Positions 1 through 5,935 of a stretch of 5,935 nt of DNA are shown here, one piece after another. The stretch is from NCBI GenBank assembly GCA_007133445.1, contig SLMR01000272.1, positions 1 to 5,935 on the forward strand. Direction: 5' to 3'. A program made the position numbers and the translations under genes. This DNA comes from Aquisalimonas sp. GTDB lineage: Bacteria > Pseudomonadota > Gammaproteobacteria > Nitrococcales > Aquisalimonadaceae. Each line of letters opens with the position of its first letter. The first letter of the stretch is position 1. The notes beneath the pieces were generated by a model. That model searched no databases. It worked only from the letters and a program-made list of their open reading frames with translations, and was not told where the DNA came from.

Positions 1-55
1 GTCCCTGTCGCTTGCGAGCCGTCATGCCTGAAATGGGCCCTCTTGAGGCCGGAGA

Positions 56-69
56 TCAGCTTCAGCTGA
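56..69. repeat. Perfect 6-bp-arm dyad
   Basis: TCAGCT-TC-AGCTGA is a perfect inverted repeat with a 2-bp spacer. It could be a protein-binding palindrome, or in RNA a 5-bp stem closed by a UUCA loop. It lies ten bases before the long hairpin that begins at 79, so both may belong to one structured element. No regulator can be assigned. Confidence 0.4.
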
Positions 70-78
70 CGGGGCTCA

Positions 79-119
79 CGCCTGCGGCGGATCCATCCGC
101 ACGGATGGCGCCGCGAGTG
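79..119. repeat. Long imperfect hairpin
   Basis: The strongest secondary-structure candidate in the window. Positions 84-89 (GCGGCG) pair perfectly with 109-114 (CGCCGC). After a 3-nt bulge (90-92), positions 93-98 pair with 103-108 around a GCAC loop; as DNA this inner part is a 16-bp dyad, CCATCCG-CA-CGGATGG. The stem extends outward through a U·G pair (83/115), one mismatch (82/116) and three more pairs (79-81 with 117-119). No T-tract follows, which argues against a Rho-independent terminator. It may be part of a structured RNA or a REP-type palindrome; the strand cannot be decided. Confidence 0.55.
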
Positions 120-161
120 CGAAGCGCATCGGAGGCCTGTTGCCCTACCTGCCCCGCATTA

Positions 162-192
162 CTTGAAACCGGCAACACCCCGGGGTTTCAGG
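162..192. repeat. Hairpin with 9-bp stem
   Basis: TGAAACC (164-170) pairs perfectly with GGTTTCA (184-190). Two further pairs at the base (162/192 and the U·G pair 163/191) give nine pairs enclosing a 13-nt loop. The downstream sequence is GC-rich with no T-run, so a terminator is unlikely. The shape slightly resembles the 3' hairpin of 6S RNA, but the other conserved parts of 6S RNA are not evident. Confidence 0.4.
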
Positions 193-275
193 GGCGCGCG
201 GTGCGTCTATCGTTCCGAGAACAGATGCAGGGCCGATTATGGTGCCAGCCCCGCGCCGTGAGTGCCGCCCTGTCG

Positions 276-356
276 CGGGCAAACCGGGTTCGGGCTGCCC
301 GTCCGTCGGCGCGGTTGGCAACCGGACGTCGGTGCAGCGTGTGCTGCCTCTGAGAG
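276..356. repeat. Cluster of four short inverted repeats
   Basis: Within about 80 bases there are four perfect dyads. CGGGCA (276-281) pairs with TGCCCG (296-301) and encloses a nested AACC-G-GGTT (282-290). CGGTTG-G-CAACCG lies at 312-324, GCAGC-GTGT-GCTGC at 334-347 and CTCT-G-AGAG at 348-356. A competing pairing, GTCCG (301-305) with CGGAC (323-327), overlaps the second. High GC raises the chance background, but the density and perfection are notable. Function unknown. Confidence 0.4.
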
Positions 357-391
357 ACAGCGGGGGGCATTGTATTGTCGCGGCGCATCAT

Positions 392-420
392 TTGACAACT
401 TCGCGGCGTCAATCTTGAAT
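392..420 (+). promoter_or_regulatory. Sigma-70 promoter for the LysR-type gene
   Basis: A perfect -35 box, TTGACA (392-397), is followed after exactly 17 bp by TTGAAT (415-420), a 4/6 match to the -10 consensus. Transcription would start near 426-428, giving a leader of about 23 nt before the ATG at 450. The local sequence is clearly more AT-rich than its surroundings. This is the best promoter in the window by sequence. Confidence 0.65.
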
Positions 421-436
421 ATTGCTTTTACCAATA
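420..436. promoter_or_regulatory. Candidate LysR-type operator
   Basis: TATTG-N7-CAATA is a perfect interrupted dyad centred on 428. It contains the T-N11-A arrangement (T422, A434) that is the general recognition signature of LysR-type regulators. It overlaps the last base of the -10 box and the predicted transcription start, where a bound protein would block RNA polymerase. This fits the common negative autoregulation of LysR-family genes. A second TATTG half-site lies at 373-377, 47 bp upstream and just before the -35 box. Binding by the product of the following gene is inferred, not shown. Confidence 0.45.
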
Positions 437-449
437 CTTCGGGGCCGCC

Positions 450-1442
450 ATGACCACCGATCCATCCGGACGCCTCTATTACAAGAACAACCGCGTGAAG
501 CAGTTGCGCGCATTCTGCTACACCGCGCAGGCGGGCAGCATCTCCCGCGCCGCCGAGCGTCTGTTCCTGAGCCAGCCCTCGGTGTCGCTGCAGATCCAGG
601 CCCTGGAGCGCGAACTGGAGATCACGCTGTTCGAGCGCCGCGGCCCGAAGATCACCCTGACTCCCGATGGCAAGGCGCTGTACGAACTCGCGCACCCCCT
701 GGTGGAGGGCATTGACGCCCTGCCCGCGCGCTTCGCCGAGCGCTATCAGAATCTGGAGAGCGGGCGCCTGGATATCGCTGCCGGTGAATCCAGTACGCTG
801 TACCTCATCCCCGACCTGCTCAAGGACTACATGGACCGATTCCCGGACAGCCCGGTGAAACTGCACAACCTGGTGGGCAGCGATCTGCTCCAGGCCCTGC
901 GCAACGATGAAGTGGATTTCGCCATCGGCTCCATGCTGGAGCTGCCGGACGACATTACCTACCGGGCCGTTTACTCCTTCGACACCTCGCTGATCCTGCC
1001 CGTGGGTCACCCGCTGGCGGAGCGCGAGCGCATACAGCTGGATGATCTGGCCAGCCAGGAGCTGATCCTGCCGCCACGCCACCTCACCACCTGGCGCCTG
1101 GTAAACCTGGTGCTGCAGCAGCACAGCATCCCCTACGAGGTGCGCCTGGAGGTAGGTGGCTGGGAGATCATGAAGGCGTACGTGGAGCGCGGGTTCGGCA
1201 TCGGTATTGCCAGCAACATCTGTATCACGGGCAGGGAGAACCTGGTGGTGAAATCACTGCCGAGTGTCTTCCCCCGTCGGACCTACGGCGTGATGTGGCG
1301 ACGGGGCCGTTTCCTGTCACCGCAGGCCAAACGCTTCATGGAACTGATGCAGCCCGGTTTCTTCGACACCCCGGCGGACCCCGGCAGCAGCATGGACACC
1401 GACAGCAACCGCGTGTTCGTCCCCTCGGCGGAGGGGGGCTGA
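450..1442 (+). CDS. LysR-family transcriptional regulator
   Basis: A 330-aa DNA-binding regulator of the LysR type. Residues 16-75 form the N-terminal winged helix-turn-helix, with the hallmark stretch AGSISRAAERLFLSQPSVS (about 28-46), then LEREL and LFERRG. A linker helix follows to about residue 104, and a periplasmic-binding-protein-like effector domain (about 105-300) begins GRLDIAAGE and includes DFAIGSM and YVERGFGIGIAS. The family usually starts a few residues before the HTH; here about 15 residues precede it, and a polar 28-residue tail (303-330) follows the last domain. The ATG at 450 is chosen because it fits the promoter at 392-420 and no other upstream ATG or GTG lies in frame; the Shine-Dalgarno sequence is weak. 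The effector domain distantly recalls CysB-type regulators, but ligand and targets are unknown. Self-regulation is likely from the overlapping dyad. Whether it controls nudJ or acnA is open. Confidence 0.93.
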   Translation: MTTDPSGRLYYKNNRVKQLRAFCYTAQAGSISRAAERLFLSQPSVSLQIQALERELEITLFERRGPKITLTPDGKALYELAHPLVEGIDALPARFAERYQNLESGRLDIAAGESSTLYLIPDLLKDYMDRFPDSPVKLHNLVGSDLLQALRNDEVDFAIGSMLELPDDITYRAVYSFDTSLILPVGHPLAERERIQLDDLASQELILPPRHLTTWRLVNLVLQQHSIPYEVRLEVGGWEIMKAYVERGFGIGIASNICITGRENLVVKSLPSVFPRRTYGVMWRRGRFLSPQAKRFMELMQPGFFDTPADPGSSMDTDSNRVFVPSAEGG

Positions 1443-1464
1443 CAACTGCGGGACGGCTCGGCAC

Positions 1465-1494
1465 TGGCCACGGGTTCCGAAAGATGGGTATAGT
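1465..1494 (+). promoter_or_regulatory. Candidate promoter at the nudJ start
   Basis: TATAGT (1489-1494) matches five of six bases of the -10 consensus. TGGCCA (1465-1470), with an 18-bp spacer, matches four of six bases of the -35 consensus. Transcription would start at about 1500-1503, essentially on the nudJ ATG, giving a leaderless or nearly leaderless mRNA. The lack of any Shine-Dalgarno sequence before that ATG agrees with this. It would let the nudJ-mnmA-hflD run be expressed independently of the regulator gene. Confidence 0.4.
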
Positions 1495-1502
1495 CTGCCG
1501 CC

Positions 1503-1955
1503 ATGGTCTGGAAACCCCACGTTACCGTCGCTGCCATCGCTCACCACGAGGACAGGTTCCTGCTCGTGGAGGAGCTGGCGGGCGGGGAACTGGTGCTGAA
1601 TCAGCCGGCCGGGCACCTGGAGCCGGGCGAGAGCTTGGTGGAAGCGGTGGTCCGCGAGACGCGCGAGGAAGCGGCGCGGGATTTCCACCCGGAAGCCGTG
1701 GTCGGTGTCTACCGCTGGTACAGCCCGGCGAAGGACGAAACGTTTCTACGCGTATGCTTCTGCGGCGGCGTCGACGGCCATGATCCGGAGCAGCCCCTGG
1801 ATGACGGCATCCACCGCGCCGTGTGGATGACGGCGACGGACCTGCGCGAGCAACGCGAGCGCCTGCGCAGTCCCCTGGTCCTGCACGGAGTTGATGACTT
1901 CCTGGCCGGGCGGCGTTATCCGCTGGACATGCTCCGGGACATCGTCGCACCCTGA
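1503..1955 (+). CDS. nudJ: NudJ-type Nudix hydrolase
   Basis: A 150-aa Nudix phosphohydrolase. In E. coli NudJ (YmfB) hydrolyses nucleoside di- and triphosphates and the thiamine precursor HMP-PP, using Mg2+, in the cytoplasm. The N-terminus [12 protein letters not shown] matches the MFKPHVTVA start of E. coli NudJ, and an in-frame TAG at 1491-1493 leaves only ATG 1503 as a sensible start. [11 protein letters not shown] leads into the Nudix box, residues 37-59: G37, E43, R51-E52 and E55-E56 are present, so the metal-binding glutamates are intact. The usual Gly near the box end is Ala58, and the hydrophobic position before the EE pair is Thr53. The C-terminal LRSPLV and GRRYPLDML are also typical of NudJ. 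It precedes mnmA, as in E. coli. There is no Shine-Dalgarno sequence; see the promoter at 1465-1494. Confidence 0.92.
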   Translation: MVWKPHVTVAAIAHHEDRFLLVEELAGGELVLNQPAGHLEPGESLVEAVVRETREEAARDFHPEAVVGVYRWYSPAKDETFLRVCFCGGVDGHDPEQPLDDGIHRAVWMTATDLREQRERLRSPLVLHGVDDFLAGRRYPLDMLRDIVAP

Positions 1956-1983
1956 CGCCTGCCCCATGCCTGTACTCTCCAAC

Positions 1984-3090
1984 ATGTCATCGAATACCAG
2001 CGTCGTTGTCGGCCTTTCCGGCGGTGTGGACTCTTCCGTGGCGGCCCTGCGCCTGGTGGAACAGGGCTACCGCGTGCAGGGCCTGTTCATGCGCAACTGG
2101 GAAGACGACGACACCGACACGGTATGCACGGCCGAGCAGGATCTGGCCGATGTGCGCCAGGTCTGCAGTCAGCTCGGCATCCCCCTGCACCAGGTCAATT
2201 TCGCCGACCGTTACCGCCAGCAGGTCTTCGATGACTGCCTGCGGGAGTTCGAGGCGGGACGCACGCCCAATCCGGACGTGCTGTGCAACCGTGAGATCAA
2301 GTTCCGCGCCTTTCTCGATCATGCCATGCGCCTGGGCGCCGATTACGTGGCCACCGGCCACTATGCCCGAGTCGGGCGGGATAGGGGGCGCGCGGCGCTG
2401 CTGCGCGGCCTCGATGCGGGCAAGGACCAGAGCTATTTTCTCTACATGGTCGGCCACGAAGCCCTGGAGCGGACCCTGTTTCCCGTGGGCGAGCTGGAGA
2501 AGCACGAGGTACGCGCTCTGGCCGAGGAGGCCGGGTTCGACAACTTCGAGAAGAAGGACAGCACCGGCATCTGCTTCATCGGCGAGCGGGACTTCCGCGG
2601 CTTTCTGCAGCGCTACATCGCGTCCGAGCCCGGCCCCATGGTGGACCCCGAGGGCCGGGTGCTGGGCGAGCACCAGGGCCTGAGTTTCTATACCCTCGGG
2701 CAGCGTCAGGGGCTGGGCATCGGCGGCCGTGCCGGAAGTGCCGGGAAACCGTGGTACGTGGTGGACAAGGACGTCGACAGCAACACCCTGATCGTGGCCC
2801 AGGGCGGCGACCACCCTGCCCTGTTCTCCCCGGCCCTGGAGGCCACGGAGCTGCACTGGGTCGCCAGCGAACCGCCCACCCATGGCGCCCCGCTGCACTG
2901 CACGGCGAAAATCCGCTACCGCCAGCCCGACCAGGCGTGCACCGTGCATCTGGACGGCGAGCGTGCCATGGTGCGCTTCGAGGAGCCCCAGCGGGCCGTC
3001 ACCCCCGGGCAATCGGTGGTGTTCTATCTGGACGAGCAGTGTCTGGGCGGTGGCATCATCAGCCGTCGCCTGGCCGGGAGAGAGGGGTAG
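1984..3090 (+). CDS. mnmA: tRNA-specific 2-thiouridylase MnmA
   Basis: MnmA (TrmU) adenylates and thiolates C2 of wobble uridine 34 in tRNA-Lys, -Glu and -Gln, taking persulfide sulfur from the IscS-Tus relay. The ATP-binding PP-loop SGGVDSS lies at 12-18. The catalytic cysteine pair is C101 (in [12 protein letters not shown]) and C197 (in STGICFIGE), matching C102 and C199 of E. coli. KDQSYFLY (147-154), EHQG (229-232) and GLGIGG (243-248) are further family signatures, and the C-terminal barrel ends with [10 protein letters not shown] and CLGGGII. From ATG 1984 the protein has 368 aa, the same as I recall for E. coli, and begins [14 protein letters not shown]. The in-frame ATG at 1966 (six residues longer, 10 nt after nudJ) is the main alternative; neither has a clear ribosome-binding site. 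The gene is complete and probably lies in one transcript with nudJ and hflD. Confidence 0.96.
   Translation: MSSNTSVVVGLSGGVDSSVAALRLVEQGYRVQGLFMRNWEDDDTDTVCTAEQDLADVRQVCSQLGIPLHQVNFADRYRQQVFDDCLREFEAGRTPNPDVLCNREIKFRAFLDHAMRLGADYVATGHYARVGRDRGRAALLRGLDAGKDQSYFLYMVGHEALERTLFPVGELEKHEVRALAEEAGFDNFEKKDSTGICFIGERDFRGFLQRYIASEPGPMVDPEGRVLGEHQGLSFYTLGQRQGLGIGGRAGSAGKPWYVVDKDVDSNTLIVAQGGDHPALFSPALEATELHWVASEPPTHGAPLHCTAKIRYRQPDQACTVHLDGERAMVRFEEPQRAVTPGQSVVFYLDEQCLGGGIISRRLAGREG
3081..3087 (+). promoter_or_regulatory. Ribosome-binding site of hflD
   Basis: The purine run AGAGGGG ends six bases before the ATG at 3094 and lies inside the last codons of mnmA, just before its TAG stop. With only 3 nt between the two genes, this supports translational coupling and fixes the hflD start. 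Confidence 0.6.
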
Positions 3091-3093
3091 TCA

Positions 3094-3714
3094 ATGGATG
3101 CCAAGACCCGGGAACAGACCCTGGCTCTCGCTGCCCTCTTCCAGGCGTTGTCCGAGGTGCGCCGCATTGCCCGGCACGGCCAGGGCAGTGCGGAGGACAT
3201 CGAGACCTGCATCAACGGCCTGCTCAACCCCTTCGACGGCCGCGTGGGTGATGCCTACGGTGGGGAGAAGCGGCTGCTCCCCGGTGTCCAGCGCCTGCGC
3301 ACCCAGCTCAGCGACCCGCAGGACACCGAGCTGACCCGCTACGCGGTGCTGCTCATGCACCTGGAGCGCAAACTCATGCGCCGGCGGGCCATGCTGGGCA
3401 CGCTGGCCGAAGGCCTGGAGCAGGTGCGCCGGCAGGCCGAGCATTTCCACCCCGGCCACGAGAACGTCCTCGGGCGCCTCGCGGATCTCTACAGCGAGAC
3501 CATCAGCACCCTGCGGCCGCAGGTGATGATCCAGGGCGAACGCCACTGGCTCGAAGATCCGCGCAACGTCAACCAGGTGCGGGCGCTATTGCTGGCCGCC
3601 ATCCGCGCCGTGACTTTCTGGCGAAGCTCCGGCGGCAGCCGCTGGCGCCTGGTCATGGGGCGGAACAGGATGCTCCAGAGCGCCGAACAGCTCGCCCGCG
3701 AACTGCTCGCCTAG
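3094..3714 (+). CDS. hflD: High frequency lysogenization protein HflD
   Basis: A 206-aa, mostly helical protein of the HflD (formerly YcfC, DUF489) family; E. coli HflD has 213 aa. In E. coli it lies on the cytoplasmic face of the inner membrane and binds phage lambda CII, holding it from its promoters and exposing it to proteolysis. Its role in uninfected cells is not well known. Family marks seen here are TLALAALFQA near the start (9-18), ELTRYAVLLMHLERKL (79-94), QAEHF, and the C-terminal VRALLLAAIRAVTFW (162-176) followed by GGSRWRL and GRNR (189-192). I see no transmembrane segment or signal peptide, so any membrane link would be peripheral. It follows mnmA by 3 nt with a good Shine-Dalgarno site, the same order as in E. 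coli, where purB comes next; here acnA does. Confidence 0.93.
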   Translation: MDAKTREQTLALAALFQALSEVRRIARHGQGSAEDIETCINGLLNPFDGRVGDAYGGEKRLLPGVQRLRTQLSDPQDTELTRYAVLLMHLERKLMRRRAMLGTLAEGLEQVRRQAEHFHPGHENVLGRLADLYSETISTLRPQVMIQGERHWLEDPRNVNQVRALLLAAIRAVTFWRSSGGSRWRLVMGRNRMLQSAEQLARELLA

Positions 3715-3750
3715 TGTCCTGTAACCCAATTTCACACTACCCTCCAGACG

Positions 3751-3779
3751 TCCCAACGCGGACCGTAATCGTGTATCAT
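3751..3779 (+). promoter_or_regulatory. Weak candidate promoter for acnA
   Basis: TATCAT (3774-3779) matches five of six bases of the -10 consensus and lies in one of the few AT-rich spots of the hflD-acnA gap. The hexamer 17 bp upstream (TCCCAA) is a poor -35 box, so activation by a regulator or another sigma factor would be needed. The -10 box lies within a 9-bp odd palindrome, GTAT-C-ATAC (3773-3781), which could be a small operator. Transcription from here would give a leader of about 125 nt. Confidence 0.3.
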
Positions 3780-3807
3780 ACCCGCCCCGAACGAACACAA
3801 ACGTCCA

Positions 3808-3896
3808 GGGCGATCCCAGCGCCCGTGTCCCGCCTCGCGCTCACGGACCTCGGGACGCCGTCAAGCACAAACGGACGGGACTACCACACACTGGTA
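3808..3896 (+). promoter_or_regulatory. Structured leader of acnA
   Basis: Hairpin candidates follow one another before acnA: GGGCG (3808-3812) with CGCCC (3820-3824); an 8-bp stem of 3825-3832 with 3851-3858, including one G·U pair; CCGT (3858-3861) with ACGG (3871-3874); and TACCA-CACAC-TGGTA (3882-3896), which ends six bases before the GGGAGG ribosome-binding site at 3903. A competing stem, CCGTG (3823-3827) with CACGG (3842-3846), excludes the second. No T-run follows, so intrinsic termination is unlikely. The leader could influence translation or mRNA stability, but it matches no riboswitch class that I recognise. Confidence 0.35.
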
Positions 3897-3902
3897 CATA
3901 CT

Positions 3903-3908
3903 GGGAGG
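3903..3908 (+). promoter_or_regulatory. Ribosome-binding site of acnA
   Basis: GGGAGG lies four bases before the ATG at 3913 and is the clearest Shine-Dalgarno sequence in the window. It fixes the acnA start. It overlaps the second copy of a short direct repeat, ACTGG (3890-3894 and 3900-3904). Confidence 0.7.
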
Positions 3909-3912
3909 CACG

Positions 3913-5935
<2,023 letters not shown>

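Larger units (their letters stand above)
1..391. other. Non-coding region rich in inverted repeats
   Basis: No gene is supported here. Frames open for 70-110 codons give low-complexity, Arg/Ala/Cys-rich translations with no recognisable motif, and they do not fit the codon use of the real genes downstream. The stretch instead carries many perfect or near-perfect dyads: 39-48, 56-69, 84-114, 118-128, 164-190, 276-301, 312-324, 334-347 and 348-356. None is followed by a T-run, so none reads as an ordinary intrinsic terminator. The region could hold a structured RNA, REP-like repeats or the control region of a gene to the left. A 10-codon frame ending at the TGA at 28-30, or a minus-strand ATG at 25-23, could be the edge of such a gene, but so little is visible that neither can be called. 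Confidence 0.6.

Noticed and set aside
1..25. Start of a divergent minus-strand gene (ATG at 25-23), or the end of a plus-strand gene (stop at 28-30)
   Set aside because: Only 8 to 10 codons are visible, with no homology signal or ribosome-binding site to choose between them.
1..230. 6S RNA gene
   Set aside because: A hairpin at 162-192 and a GCCTGCGGCGG stretch recall 6S RNA, but the conserved central-bubble sequence and a matching closing stem were not found. A covariance-model search would be decisive.
30..240. Known riboswitch on either strand
   Set aside because: I could not match the conserved cores of cobalamin, TPP, glycine, SAM or Moco elements.
12..353. 113-codon plus-strand ORF at the window start
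   Set aside because: Composition is Arg/Ala/Cys-rich without motifs, the region is full of dyads, and no ribosome-binding site precedes it.
237..1124. 295-codon minus-strand ORF opposite the regulator
   Set aside because: A shadow of the LysR-type coding frame with a low-complexity translation. It also runs through the clear promoter at 392-420.
1987..3012. 341-codon minus-strand ORF opposite mnmA
   Set aside because: A shadow of the well-conserved mnmA frame, with no recognisable motif and no start signal.
3808..3858. Rho-independent terminator after hflD
   Set aside because: Stems are present but no T-run follows any of them, and they lie about 100 bases past the hflD stop, downstream of the possible acnA promoter.

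Overview
The window is chromosomal DNA from a high-GC gammaproteobacterium. The gene order nudJ-mnmA-hflD, and hflD itself, are typical of that class. The strong GC bias at third codon positions and the acidic proteins would fit a halophilic or Ectothiorhodospiraceae-like purple-sulfur relative, but the genus is inference only. I see no insertion sequence, prophage, CRISPR array, tRNA or rRNA. This looks like ordinary core genome, and I found no convincing new multi-gene system.

Layout: (1) Positions 1-449 hold no gene I can support. The stretch is unusually rich in perfect inverted repeats and ends in a good sigma-70 promoter with an overlapping LysR-type operator candidate. (2) Positions 450-1442 encode a LysR-type regulator of 330 aa with extra residues at both ends. 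(3) Positions 1503-3714 hold a compact run of nudJ (Nudix phosphatase), mnmA (tRNA 2-thiouridylase) and hflD (lysogenization regulator family), separated by 28 nt (or 10 nt, depending on the mnmA start) and 3 nt. (4) Positions 3715-3912 are a 198-nt leader with several possible hairpins. (5) From 3913 to the window edge runs acnA, an AcnA-type aconitate hydratase. Its 674 visible codons include all three iron-sulfur cysteines, and the C-terminal swivel domain lies outside the window.

How the genes relate: nudJ, mnmA and hflD are an RNA/nucleotide housekeeping cluster and are probably co-transcribed. MnmA makes the s2U34 modification in Lys, Glu and Gln tRNAs. HflD is a conserved accessory protein whose normal role is poorly known. 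In E. coli purB follows hflD; here the next gene is acnA, a TCA-cycle enzyme with its own leader. The LysR-type regulator may control itself. A link to acnA is possible but not shown by the sequence.

Points most worth checking are the dyad-rich non-coding block at the start, the promoter/dyad overlap before the regulator, the likely leaderless start of nudJ, and the structured acnA leader.
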